DNA of 64,000 nt from the NCBI GenBank assembly GCA_021628825.1, contig JAJXRY010000001.1, positions 1,860,001 to 1,924,000 on the forward strand. The letters are read 5' to 3'. Position numbers and translations under genes: made by a program. This stretch comes from Lachnospiraceae bacterium. Its GTDB lineage: Bacteria; Bacillota; Clostridia; Lachnospirales; Lachnospiraceae. Shown here piece after piece: positions 49,912-59,663 of the stretch (within the stretch, counting starts at the first letter, position 1; every line of letters starts with the position of its first letter). The notes beneath the pieces were generated by a model. It was not told the DNA's origin. It saw nothing but the letters and a program-made list of their open reading frames with translations, and did no database searches.

Positions 49912-51374
49912 CTATTTCCGGTCACGGTCATCAAAGAATGCGAGCTGGTTTTTGCCCCGTTTCTTTGCCTTGTAGAGTGCGGCATCGGCTGCCTTATACA
50001 GAGTTTCAAAGTCAGCGCCATTCGCCGGGAATACAGCTGCACCGATACTGGCTGTCGCAGAATACTTCACATAATCGCCAACCTGGAAATGCTTGAAAAA
50101 GTATTCCAGCTTCTGCGCCTCCCGAATCGTATTACTGTCATCTTTGAGGTTCTTCAAAAAGATCGTAAATTCATCACCACCGGTCCGTCCGATAATATCG
50201 GTTACCCGGAAGTTCACACCGATCTGTTTTCCAAGCTCCCGCAGTACCTCATCACCGAAAGCATGCCCCATCGTATCATTGATCTTCTTGAAGTTGTCAA
50301 TATCCAGCACAAACATGACTGCCAGTGAATTTGGGTAATTTGCCATGTATTCCTTAATCCGGCGTTCAGTTGCAAGCTTATTGCCAAGGCCGGTCAACAG
50401 ATCGCTGTCTGCCTTTTCCTTAAGCTGCTTATTGCTCTTTGCTGCAGTAATACGGGCCATAAAGTTAATTATTACAATCAGTCGAATTCCGAGGGTGATG
50501 GTAATAATAATCCAGCCCAGTTTCATCATCAGCTTCTTCGCCTGACGCTGTTCCATATAGTTCACATAGCTCTGATGCACACATGCAACCAATGTCCATT
50601 TGCCTGCCGGTGCATAAACAACCGTTCTTTGTTCTCCATCTACGGCAACTGCAAGGCATCCTGTCTGACCATCGCCTGCTTTCTGTCTGGCAATCGTTGC
50701 CTTTGTCAGATCCGTCTTATCCACATTTCCCCAGAAATCTCTCGTTTTAAAGAATGGAGAAGTTTCATCCGTAGTAACAATCACGTGTCCGTTTTCATCC
50801 AGGAGCGCTGCAAATGTCGCGCTGTTAAATGTATCCTTCATAACGATCATACTGCGGATCTTCTGAATCGGATAATACATCACAATCTTCTGTTCCTGCC
50901 CCTCCACAGAAGCAACCATTAAAACCGCATCTGTTCCGGTAATCCCGTCATTGCTTACATAGCGGTAGGAGAACTGTGTTGCCTCGCTTACCCACTCATA
51001 GTAGTCAGCATCCTTAAGCAGTAAGGTTTTGCCGTCATGAAGGATGGCACTGCCATCGGGCCGGCACACCAGTGCTTCGTAAACTCCGGTCTGTTCGACT
51101 GCAAGATTCAGCAACTCCTTTACCTCTCCGGGCTGTCCGGTACCGGATGATGTGATCGAGCAGATCATTTTCCCCACCGTATGGATTTTTCAAATTCCTG
51201 CCCAAGCTTTGCTGCGTAAAGCTCTACCTCATTCTGCATACTCCGTTCAAAATTGCTGGCAATTCCCGCATTTAAAGATTTGGAAAAATTTGCAAACAGC
51301 ACAGCCAGTACGGAAAATAAAACAATTAATGGGCAGATCCATTGGAATAAAATCTTTTTCCATTCATTCTTCAT
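49912..51374 (-). CDS. dCache-type membrane diguanylate cyclase (one frameshift)
   Basis: This is a protein of about 487 residues. A membrane helix near the N terminus (FQWICPLIVLFSVLAVLFAN) is followed by an extracytoplasmic double-Cache-like sensor (VYEALVCRPDGSAILHD, TFAALLDENGHVIVTTD, WTLVACVHQSYV), a second helix (LGWIIITITLGIRLIVIIN) and a GGDEF domain (DSDLLTGLGNKLATERR, FVLDIDNFKKINDTMGHAFGD, IIGRTGGDEFTIFL). All residues for c-di-GMP synthesis appear present. The only break is at about 51172 in a GGGG run. It probably senses a small extracellular ligand. It ends the co-directional sugar-related gene series. Confidence 0.9.
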
Positions 51375-51432
51375 GATATTCCCCCATACACACCGGATAG
51401 CTATTCTTATGCCTTCCCAGTTCCTACTATCC

Positions 51433-52204
51433 CTATTCTTCCGACATTTCCTTTGTTTCTTCTATTTCCCCAGCAGAACCCTCTTCTGCTGTTTCATCCT
51501 TTTCCTGAGGCCCTGTTTTCTCTGCCGCTTCTGAACCCTCTGTACCTTCCTCCACCAGCACGGTCCAGTCATCGGCATCCTTCACTTCCTGTTCCGGCTC
51601 AAACTTCTTGAAGGTCTTATTATACAAAAACGCATTCAATAACGCCGGACCTGACATTCCGAAACAGAAAGTAACCGGCATGATCTGCGGCACCCAGAAA
51701 ATAATAATCAGTGGCAGTGCCCAACACGCTACCATTAAAAACAGTCTTGGGAAGAATCATAATACCCATGAGTGCAGAATTCTTAAGTGTCATCTTCACG
51801 CTGTTATCAAATTTTGCAAGCAACGGAAAAGCCAGCGTCAGTGCAAGCACCGCCAGAATGGCAACACCGATTAACAGAAGGCTCATCCAGGACGGAAGGC
51901 TGTTTTCTGCATTCCGGATCACCCAGAAGTCCGCTGCAAAAATAATGATCAGTACCACTTCAATCAGCCAGATTCCGGTTGCCTGCTTGAAATTCTCTTT
52001 AAAAGATTTAAAAAAGCTTTTGACAATATAGCATTCTTCATCACGTACAATCTTAAGTACCACATAATGCAGTGCTGTCATGGATGCCCCTACCGTAATA
52101 ATCGGCAGACAGCAGAAAAATGCCAAGAGGTTCACAATAATCAGATCGGCCATTTTGGTTAACGCAACCATGACCGGACTGTCTAAATTAAAAAAACGTC
52201 CCAT
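51433..52204 (-). CDS. DUF624 (YesL-like) membrane protein (one frameshift)
   Basis: This is a five-helix membrane protein of about 256 residues. It begins MGRFFNLDSPVMVALTKMAD and shows LLAFFCCLPIITVGASMTAL, VRDEECYIVKSFFKSFKENF and FPLLAKFDNSVKMTLKNSAL, all typical of the DUF624 family found beside carbohydrate ABC transporters (YesL/YteU). The C-terminal 60 residues form an acidic tail. A break at about 51742 (A run) separates the last helices. The start at 52204 follows GGAAG. The stop of the preceding GNAT gene lies only 12 bases upstream. Confidence 0.85.
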
Positions 52205-52215
52205 TTTCACTTCCT

Positions 52216-52697
52216 TTACAAGTTTAGTCTCATTGGGGTATAGATGATGCCGCTGCTATGTGTCTGCAGTCCAACATCGCGAAACCCGATTTTGTGGTAA
52301 AACCCGACAGCATACGGTGATGAATTCACCGACACGGCCGTCTTACCAAGCTCCTGTTTTACATAATCGTCCATTGCCATGATGAGGCTCCGTCCGATTC
52401 CCCTGATAATGATACTCTTTATCTACAAATAACAGCGAAATATGACTCTCATTCCGGAGGGCAATCATGCCGACCATATGCTCTCCGTCATAAGCTCCCA
52501 TCACCTGATACATTCCTCTGTCGAACATTCTCTTCAGATTCGTATCGGTGATAAAGTCCTTAAAATTCGCTATTCCCTCTTCTGAATAATCCGCAGCCTC
52601 AAACTTTAAAAACGTTTTTCCAGGCCAGCGCCATAGCGTCATCCCATTCGTTCTGCCCGATAAAACGGATCTCATAGGATGTGTCCTTTTCCCTCAT
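52216..52697 (-). CDS. GNAT family N-acetyltransferase (frameshifted)
   Basis: This is a protein of about 160 residues with the acetyl-CoA-binding fold: MREKDTSYEIRFIGQNEWDDAMALAWK, MVGMIALRNESHISLLFVDK split by a turn, YHYQGIGRSLIMAMDDYVK (motif A), and VNSSPYAVGFYHKIGF (motif B). The substrate is unknown. Breaks occur near 52610 and 52403. It seems to read through in frame from the upstream gene only because that gene lost its stop by an indel. The start at 52697 has few upstream purines, so coupling to the preceding gene is possible. Confidence 0.75.
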
Positions 52698-52776
52698 TAT
52701 ATTATAGTCCTTTTTCAACCATACGTCTAGTCCTTTAGTCCTATTATTTTTCTCGTTTAGAGCAATTTTTCTACTC

Positions 52777-53315
52777 TTATTTAAAAAAATTCCCTGTAAG
52801 GTATCCGTCACAGACTCTTTCAGATAATCCGCAAAGCTGTCTACCGCATTGGAAGCAGCATCCTTCACGGCATTCGTCACGGCTTCATTCACATGATCCA
52901 CACAGTCTTCCCCGTATTTTTCATAAAGGCTCTTTGCCTCATCAATCACGGTATCCGGTGAAAAGCCGAATTGCTCGAGCTGATCCACCGTATCCACAAT
53001 TTTCTGTGCATCCGCTTCACTGATTTCCACGCCAAACTGCTCTTTGCCTTCCTGCAGCGCATCCTTAAGGCCCTCCTGTGAATCGAGTGCTCCACTGTCA
53101 ATCTTGTCCTTGACGAAATCAAGTACCTGATTCGCAGTATCCGCATCCACGTTCTTCACAAGCTGCCCGAACTGGCCCGTCATTTCTCCTACGGCTGCAG
53201 AATAATCCACGGAAGAGCTTTCCTTCTGTGCCGTATAACGCTGTCCGAGCACGACCATATAGCCCGCTGTTCCCAGCATCAGGACAAATAATAAACATAA
53301 GAAAAACTTTTTCAC
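52777..53315 (-). CDS. Small membrane-anchored or secreted Asp/Glu-rich protein
   Basis: This is a protein of about 179 residues that I do not recognise. An N-terminal hydrophobic segment (KKFFLCLLFVLMLGTAGYMV) acts as signal or anchor. The rest is acidic and helical, with SSVDYSAAVGEMTGQFGQLV, KIDSGALDSQEGLKDAL and AVDSFADYLKESVTDTLQGI. The GTG start overlaps the TAG stop of the preceding alpha/beta-hydrolase gene (TAGTG), with GAGGAG five bases upstream, so the two are translationally coupled. An A-run indel near 52785 hides the natural stop (TAA at 52777). It may be an extracellular helical adaptor. Confidence 0.6.
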
Positions 53316-54254
53316 TAATACTCCTCTACGCGCTCCATAACCCATGCATAGATATCATCAAAAATCTGCTGTTTTATGGGCTCATTCAAGATTTCGTGCC
53401 GGCAGCCTTCATACAGCTTCAAGGAAGTCCGCTTCATTCCGACCTTCTTAAAGTCCTCCTGTGCCTTGCGTACACCCTCACCGTAATTTCCGACCGGGTC
53501 ATCCGTTCCTGCAATAAACAGAACCGGCAGATCCTTCGGCATCTCCTTCAGGTTTTCTTCCTTGTTCAGGCGGTCCAGCAGGGTAAACAGAGTCCGGAAG
53601 CCATTTAACGTAAAGGTGAAACCGCACATCGGTTCATCTAGATACTTCTTAACTTCCTTTTCATCCGTACAAAGCCAGTCAAAGGCTGTTGCTGCTTCCA
53701 CGATTTTCTTATTATAATTACCAAATGCCAGCTTATCGATTCCCTTCGCCACATGATCGGCTCCGAGGAAAAGACGCTGTACACGTTCGATCATCAGGCA
53801 GAGCTTCACCAAAGCTTTCGGCTGTGAACCGGTTCCACAGATAATCGCTCCCTGAATTCCCGTGCCGTAACGGAACAGATAATTTCTGGTGATAAAGGAA
53901 CCCATGCTGTGTCCTAAGATCACATACGGGATTCCCGGATACTCTTCCTGATTCATCTTTTTCAGACGATGTACATCCCGTACAACAACCGTTGCCGGAT
54001 CCTGTTCACAGAAAAACCCGTATTTCCCGTTTTCACCGACACTTTTACCATGCCCGAGATGATCCTCTCCGGTAACCATGATCCCCTTCTCCCCCAGATA
54101 CATGGCCATCGGCTCATAACGCTCCACGAATTCCGCCATCCCGTGAACAACCTGTAAGATACAACAGATTTTGCCCTCCGGAACCCAGCGTACTGCATGG
54201 ATCCTGGATTTTCCATCCCTTGAATCAAATAAAAACTCTTCTTTTCTTAACCAT
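53315..54254 (-). CDS. Lysophospholipase-like alpha/beta hydrolase
   Basis: This is a serine hydrolase of about 312 residues of the monoacylglycerol-lipase/lysophospholipase group. The oxyanion region is CILQVVHGMAEFVERYEPMA, the nucleophile elbow is YVILGHSMGSFITRNYL, the acid is in LFIAGTDDPVG and the histidine in EGCRHEILNE. The ATG at 54254 with GGGGG upstream is preferred, which requires one A less at about 54245 (MVKKEEFLFDSRDG); a TTG at 54268 is the uncorrected alternative. It lies 24 bases after metG, and the next gene starts inside its stop codon. Confidence 0.85.
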
Positions 54255-54277
54255 AAGCGCCCCCGCAACCTGATGTT

Positions 54278-56251
54278 TTAGCTGATTTCTGCTCCTGCCG
54301 GCATATCCTTCTCCGGTGTCAGAAGTGCCAGATTACCCTCTGCATCCTCTGCACAAAGCAGCATTCCTTCGGAAAGGACTCCTGCAAGCTTCGCAGGCTT
54401 CAGATTCACCAGAACCATCACCTTCTTACCGACCATCTCCTCTGCACTGTAGTGCTGCTTGATGCCGGAAACGATCTGCTTTACCTGGCTGCCGATCCGT
54501 ACCTGTGAGCATAAAAGCTTTTTGGACTTCGGAACTTCCTCACACTTGATAATCTCGCCTACCTGGAACTGCATTTTGGCAAAATCATCAAAGGAAATTT
54601 CTTCCTTCGGTTCGATATCAATAACGTTTTCTTCTGCTGCTTCACTGTTTTCTCCGGCGGCCTGTTCCTTGCGTTCTGCATACATGGCATTGACCTTTTC
54701 CATCACTTCTTCGACCTTCAGTCTCGCAAAAAGGATTTCCGGTTCCGCAGTTACTTTATTTCCACTTTCATAAAGACCGAACTTCTCACAGTCTTCAAAG
54801 CTTCTTACGGAAGTATTGAGCTGCTGTGCAATCTTCTTTGCGGTAGAAGGCATGAACGGCTCAAGTAAAGAAGCGCCGATGGCAATACTTTCTACCAGAT
54901 TGTACAGAACGGTGGAGAGACGGTCCAGATTGGCCTCATCCTTGGCAAGTACCCACGGCTCTGTTTCATCAATATATTTGTTGCAGCGTTTGAACAGTGC
55001 AAAAATCTCGGTAATCGCATCTGCCACACGCAGCTCGTCCATCTTCGCAGATACTCTCTTATAGGTACCTGTTACGACTGCCTTAAGGTCTTCATCCATC
55101 TCACCGGTAACCTGCTTATCTGCTACCACGCCGCCAAAATATTTATTGCTCATGGAAATCGTACGGTTTACCAGATTGCCAAGGGTATTGGCAAGCTCGG
55201 CATTGGTACGCTCCGTTACAAGCTCCCATGTAATGTTACCATCGTTATCAAACGGCATCTCATGCAGTACATAGTAACGGACGGCATCGACGCCAAAGAA
55301 GTCTACCAGGTCATCGGCATAAATCACATTTCCCTTGGACTTACTCATCTTATCGTTGTTCATCAATAACCACGGATGACCAAATACCTGCTTCGGAAGC
55401 GGCAGATCCAGCGCCATCAGGAAGATCGGCCAGTAAATGGTATGGAAGCGGATGATATCTTTACCGATCAGGTGAAGATCTGCCGGCCAGAGCTTCTTAT
55501 ACTGCTCGGAGCTGTTGCCCTCGCAGTCATAGCCAATACCGGTGATATAGTTCGTGAGTGCATCCAGCCATACATAAATGACATGCTTGTCATCAAAGTC
55601 TACCGGAATTCCCCACTTGAAGGAGGTTCTCGATACACACAGATCCTGCAGTCCCGGTAATAAGAAATTGTTCATCATTTCATTTTTACGGGATACCGGC
55701 TGGATAAATTCCGGATGGGTATTGATATGCTCAATCAGACGATCGGCATATTTGCTCATCTTAAAGAAGTAGGCCTCTTCCTTCGCAGGCTTTACTTCTC
55801 TTCCACAGTCCGGACACTTGCCGTCCTTTAACTGGGATTCGGTCCAGAAGGATTCACACGGTGTACAGTACATTCCTTCATAGGATCCTTTATAAATATC
55901 GCCCTGATCATACAGTCTCTTGAAAATCTTCTGTACCTGCTTCTCATGGGGCTCGTCCGTAGTACGGATAAATTTATCATAAGAAGTATCCATCAAATCC
56001 CACAATTTGCGGATTGTTCCGGCTGTCTGGTCTACAAATTCCTTCGGTGTAATTCCGGCTTCCTGTGCCTTGATCTCAATCTTCTGCCCATGCTCATCGG
56101 TTCCGGTCTGGAAGAACACATCATAGCCATCTTTTCTCTTAAATCTGGCAATACTGTCTGCCAGGACAATTTCATAACTGTTTCCTATATGCGGTTTGCC
56201 TGAGGTATACGCAATCGCAGTCGTAATATAATACTTTCCTTTATTACCCAT
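54278..56251 (-). CDS. metG: Methionyl-tRNA synthetase
   Basis: This is a 657-residue class I tRNA synthetase, frame intact. It charges tRNA-Met. Signatures are ITTAIAYTSGKPHIGNSYE (HIGH-like), the four-cysteine zinc knuckle (CTPCESFW, CPDCGRE), NDKMSKSKGNVIYADDL (KMSKS) and the C-terminal EMAP/Trbp dimerisation and tRNA-binding domain (FQVGEIIKCEEVPKSKKLLC, ... LSEGMLLCAED). The ATG at 56251 (MGNKGKYYITT) follows AGGAAAGG; the longer frame upstream is leader. A sigma-A promoter and a leader hairpin precede it. No T-box is seen. Confidence 0.95.
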   Translation of the reverse strand: MGNKGKYYITTAIAYTSGKPHIGNSYEIVLADSIARFKRKDGYDVFFQTGTDEHGQKIEIKAQEAGITPKEFVDQTAGTIRKLWDLMDTSYDKFIRTTDEPHEKQVQKIFKRLYDQGDIYKGSYEGMYCTPCESFWTESQLKDGKCPDCGREVKPAKEEAYFFKMSKYADRLIEHINTHPEFIQPVSRKNEMMNNFLLPGLQDLCVSRTSFKWGIPVDFDDKHVIYVWLDALTNYITGIGYDCEGNSSEQYKKLWPADLHLIGKDIIRFHTIYWPIFLMALDLPLPKQVFGHPWLLMNNDKMSKSKGNVIYADDLVDFFGVDAVRYYVLHEMPFDNDGNITWELVTERTNAELANTLGNLVNRTISMSNKYFGGVVADKQVTGEMDEDLKAVVTGTYKRVSAKMDELRVADAITEIFALFKRCNKYIDETEPWVLAKDEANLDRLSTVLYNLVESIAIGASLLEPFMPSTAKKIAQQLNTSVRSFEDCEKFGLYESGNKVTAEPEILFARLKVEEVMEKVNAMYAERKEQAAGENSEAAEENVIDIEPKEEISFDDFAKMQFQVGEIIKCEEVPKSKKLLCSQVRIGSQVKQIVSGIKQHYSAEEMVGKKVMVLVNLKPAKLAGVLSEGMLLCAEDAEGNLALLTPEKDMPAGAEIS

Positions 56252-56289
56252 AACGTTCCTTTCCTGTGTATTCTTTATACACATTACGC

Positions 56290-56352
56290 AACTATGCAGA
56301 TCGAAAGCTGCAAACATTCCCACAAGGCAAGCCTGCATAACTCTGCATAGTT
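56290..56352 (-). promoter_or_regulatory. metG leader hairpin
   Basis: Perfect 11-bp arms AACTATGCAGA and TCTGCATAGTT enclose 41 bases right after the predicted transcription start. The 5' arm resembles the 5' arm of the gdpP leader (AACTAT.CAGAG). Confidence 0.5.
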
Positions 56353-56358
56353 AACTTA

Positions 56359-56387
56359 ATATTATCGAAAATGCCCGATGATGTCAA
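56359..56387 (-). promoter_or_regulatory. Sigma-A promoter of metG
   Basis: TTGACA and TAATAT on the minus strand are 17 bases apart, about 108 bases before the metG ATG. Confidence 0.8.
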
Positions 56388-56553
56388 TTCTTCCGCGGAA
56401 ATTTGCCACAACCGTTCAGCCATGCAGAAATCATTGTTCAAGATAACCAAACAGAAACTTTGCATTTTTTACCGGATGCATTATACTAAATCTGATAAGC
56501 ACAGACATGTAATACCGAAATCCAATCATACGCAAAGGAGCCCCTACGGAACG

Positions 56554-57458
56554 ATGCTGCAGCAGATCCGCTTTTTCCTGACAAGTGAATATTACGATTT
56601 CCTAAAACCAGGACTCGATGAGGTACGTGCTGCTGCCATGAACGGATTACCGGAAGGAGCTGTCCTTCAGATTTCCCTTGACACAATCTCCGAAAGTGAG
56701 TGTACACCATCCTCCGATGCGTGCTCAGACCCAAAGGTCTCTGACAGGGGACATCTCCTTGCGGTTACGGATTCTTCTGTTATGCTGCACCGGCTTTTGG
56801 CGCAGGGTTATTATGCGATTGCTCTTTATCACGAAACGAATCATTCCGAAGACTTCTCCGGAACTCCCTATGCCGTGGAGGATCTGTTTTCCATGACCTA
56901 TGATTCTTATGAAAAAAAGCCTACGAACGGCTTGCCGGACTTCCCTGGCAGATTCTTACAACCCCTCGGCTTACCTTGCGGGAAAGCACGGTTTTGGACG
57001 TAGAGGATTTCTACCGGATCTATCAGGATCCCTCGATCACGAAATATATGGAGAATCTTTTTCCGGACAGGAACGAGGAACGTTCTTATATGAGGGATTA
57101 CATTCAGAAGATTTACGGCTTTTACGGGTTCGGTCTATGGAGTGTCATTCACACGGTTACCGGAACCGTCATCGGGCGTGCCGGCTTAAGTGTCCGGGAG
57201 GGCTATGAGCTTCCTGAGCTTGGTTTTGTAACGGATGTCGCTTTTCAGCATCAGGGCTATACTTACGAAATCTGTGAAGCCATCCTCCGTTATGCGTGGG
57301 AAGATCTGGAATTTCCACAGGTACAGGCTTTCTGCCACCCGGAAAATACGGCCTCCCTTCATCTTCTGCAAAAGCTTGGCTTTACTTACGCAGGTGAGGA
57401 GTTCCTTGAGGGCATTCCACATGCAAGATATATTGTCAGCCTCCCCAAATCATGCTAA
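56554..57458 (+). CDS. Two-domain protein: unknown N-terminal domain plus GNAT acetyltransferase (one frameshift)
   Basis: The joined product is about 300 residues. The C-terminal 165 residues are a GNAT domain of the RimJ/RimL type (PRLTLRESTVLDVEDFYRIY, FGLWSVIHTVTGTVIGRAG, LPELGFVTDVAFQHQGYTYE, CHPENTASLHLLQKLGF). The N-terminal 120 residues (RFFLTSEYYDFLKPGLDEV, DSSVMLHRLLAQGYYAIALY, TPYAVEDLFSMTYDSYE) look like a HAD/pseudo-receiver-type domain often found fused to GNATs in clostridia; I cannot name it. The frame breaks at about 56915 (A run). AAAGGAG lies 13 bases before the ATG at 56554. It is divergent from metG. Confidence 0.65.
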
Positions 57459-57530
57459 ACTAATAGCTGTTTAAGATCTGAACGACAGATCTCTTAAATC
57501 TATTTTTAATGATAAGAAAGGAATACAATT

Positions 57531-58052
57531 ATGGCACAGAATCCTGTTGTTACATTTACTATGGAAAACGGCGATGTGATGAAGGCAGAACTTTATCCCG
57601 AAATTGCACCCACTTCCGTCAACAATTTTATCAGTCTGATTCAGAAAAACTTCTACGATGGCCTGATTTTCCATCGTGTCATCCGCGGTTTTATGATTCA
57701 GGGCGGCGATCCGGAAGGTACCGGCTGTGGCGGTCCCGGATACAGCATCAAGGGTGAGTTTTCACAGAACGGCTTCAAGAATGACTTAAAGCATACGGAA
57801 GGTGTGCTTTCCATGGCAAGAAGCATGATGCCCAACTCCGCAGGCTCCCAGTTCTTCATTATGCACAAGAACAGTCCGCACTTAGATGGTTCTTATGCTG
57901 CTTTCGGTAAGATTATCGAGGGTATGGACGTGGTAAATAAGATTGCGGAAACCGCTACCGATTACAATGATCGTCCGTTAGAGGATCAGCGTATGAAGAC
58001 CGTTACCGTTGAGACCTTCGGTGTGGACTATCCCGAACCGGAGAAGTACTAA
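57531..58052 (+). CDS. Peptidyl-prolyl cis-trans isomerase (cyclophilin)
   Basis: This is a 173-residue cytosolic cyclophilin, frame intact. Active-site text is DGLIFHRVIRGFMIQGGDPE, GEFSQNGFKNDLKHTEGVLS, SAGSQFFIMHKNSPHLDGSY and AAFGKIIEGMDVVNKI. It lacks a signal peptide and the conserved Trp/His pattern of eukaryotic forms, as other bacterial single-domain cyclophilins do. It speeds proline isomerisation in protein folding. AAGAAAGGAA lies before the ATG. A terminator follows at 58101. Confidence 0.92.
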   Translation: MAQNPVVTFTMENGDVMKAELYPEIAPTSVNNFISLIQKNFYDGLIFHRVIRGFMIQGGDPEGTGCGGPGYSIKGEFSQNGFKNDLKHTEGVLSMARSMMPNSAGSQFFIMHKNSPHLDGSYAAFGKIIEGMDVVNKIAETATDYNDRPLEDQRMKTVTVETFGVDYPEPEKY

Positions 58053-58100
58053 TCGTACGGATCTTAACCTATTTCAAAAGAAAATTTTGAAAAAAATCGA

Positions 58101-58140
58101 ACCCCGGATGCCTGATCAGAAACATCCGGGGTAAATTTTT
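58101..58140. terminator. Terminator between cyclophilin and pncB genes
   Basis: A ten-base perfect stem ACCCCGGATG/CATCCGGGGT with a 12-base loop is flanked by A-rich and T-rich runs, so it can serve both converging transcripts. Confidence 0.85.
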
Positions 58141-58142
58141 CC

Positions 58143-59591
58143 TTAATTTTCTTCATGAAGCAGGCTCATCTTTAATTCAAACATTGCAGGACTCATGTCC
58201 AGATAATGTGTATGCGCATTTTCAAAACGCTGCTCTTCCTCCCAGATTTCATTCTTAAGCTGGTCCTTCACATACTGGCGGATCTCCTCAATATCCGGAA
58301 GGTCATAGATCAATTCTCCCTTTTCAAAAACAGGCACCTGAAGCTTCTTAAAACGACATTCCACGAAGCTGCGGTTCTTCCAGTAGCTCACCGGATCCAC
58401 ATAGCGCACCGGGTCGGCGTCATTGATCTGCTCTCCCTTAACTGCAAGATAATCTGCGACGGCTTTTCCGTTCTCATCGTATACCCGATAAACCTCCTTG
58501 ATTCCAGGATTCGTAATCTTCTCGGCTGTTTCCGAAATTTTGATCTTTGGTATGAATTTTCCATCCTTCTGCACTGCAACAAGCTTATACACCGCACCGA
58601 ATACCGGTGTTGAGGAAGACGTAATCAGCCGTTCTCCCACGCCATAGCTGTCGATCTTTGCACCCTGACGGTTCAGTGAAGAAATCGTATACTCATCAAG
58701 ACTGTTGGATGCCACGATGATACAATCCGAAAGCCCTGCTTCATCCAGCATCTTCCTTGCCTCCTTGGACAGATAGGCAAGATCCCCGGAATCGAGCCGG
58801 ATTCCGATCAGCCTTTTACCCATTGGCTCTAAAACCTCTCTGGCCGTCCGGATTGCATTCGGAACACCACTCTTTAACACATCATAGGTGTCAACCAATA
58901 ATACTGTTCCATCCGGGTAGCTTTCTGCATAGGCCTTAAATGCATCATATTCACTGTCAAAGGTCATCACCCAGCTATGCGCCATCGTTCCCGAGATCGG
59001 AATATGGAACATCTTTCCGGCAAGCACCGTTGCTGTTCCTGCTGCCCCTCCGATATAAGCGGCACGAGCACCATATACTGCAGCATCCACATTGTGTGCA
59101 CGTCTCGCCCCGAAATCCGACACCGGCTTTCCGTTCGCCGCCTGCACAATGCGGTTGGTCTTTGTGGCGATCAGTGACTGGTGGTTAATCTCCAGCAAAA
59201 TGGTTGTCTCAATCAACTGCGCATCAATGAGAGGCGCCACCACCGTCATAATCGGTTCATTCGGATACATTACCGTACCCTCTTTCATGGCGTAGACGTC
59301 GCCACGAAACCGGAAATGCAGCAGATAATCCAGGAACTCCTCCGTAAAAAGCTGCTTCGACCGGAGATACTCCACATCCTCTTCGCTGAAATGCAGATTC
59401 TCAATATATTCCACCACCTGCTGCAGACCTGCAAAAATAGCAAATCCTCCATTGTCCGGATTATTCCGGTAAAACACGTCAAATGCCACCCACGTATCGT
59501 GCCAGCCCTGATTGAGATAGCCATTGGACATCGTGAGTTCATACATATCCATTACCATGGAAATGTTCCGTTCATGATATTGTGTATTCAT
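58143..59591 (-). CDS. pncB: Nicotinate phosphoribosyltransferase
   Basis: This is a 482-residue enzyme, frame intact. It makes nicotinate mononucleotide from nicotinate and PRPP with ATP hydrolysis. Recognisable are the start MVMDMYELTMSNGYLNQGWHD region, VSDFGARRAHNVDAAVYGAR split by the active-site loop, HIPISGTMAHSWVMTF (phosphorylated His), IGIRLDSGDLAYLSKEARKM and GAVYKLVAVQKDGKFIPKIK. It is the first step of the Preiss-Handler route. It is the last gene of the nadD-nadE-pncB series on this strand; spacing to nadE is about 70 bases. Confidence 0.95.
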   Translation of the reverse strand: MNTQYHERNISMVMDMYELTMSNGYLNQGWHDTWVAFDVFYRNNPDNGGFAIFAGLQQVVEYIENLHFSEEDVEYLRSKQLFTEEFLDYLLHFRFRGDVYAMKEGTVMYPNEPIMTVVAPLIDAQLIETTILLEINHQSLIATKTNRIVQAANGKPVSDFGARRAHNVDAAVYGARAAYIGGAAGTATVLAGKMFHIPISGTMAHSWVMTFDSEYDAFKAYAESYPDGTVLLVDTYDVLKSGVPNAIRTAREVLEPMGKRLIGIRLDSGDLAYLSKEARKMLDEAGLSDCIIVASNSLDEYTISSLNRQGAKIDSYGVGERLITSSSTPVFGAVYKLVAVQKDGKFIPKIKISETAEKITNPGIKEVYRVYDENGKAVADYLAVKGEQINDADPVRYVDPVSYWKNRSFVECRFKKLQVPVFEKGELIYDLPDIEEIRQYVKDQLKNEIWEEEQRFENAHTHYLDMSPAMFELKMSLLHEEN

Positions 59592-59663
59592 TGTTTACCC
59601 TCTTCCCTTCCGGGACCCTCTTCTTATATGATTCTATTGCTTGCTATAACTGCCTTTAAATGG

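Noticed and set aside
52599..53345. A 248-residue fusion of the acidic membrane protein with the GNAT start
   Set aside because: The read-through comes from an A-run indel near 52785 that removes the natural stop; a normal stop and a separate GNAT start are visible in the corrected frames.
56251..56387. T-box riboswitch ahead of metG
   Set aside because: The conserved T-box sequence and antiterminator elements are absent; only a simple hairpin is visible.
58143..59591. Small plus-strand proteins opposite pncB, metG and dnaB
   Set aside because: They are shadows of strongly conserved minus-strand genes, lacking ribosome sites and family matches.
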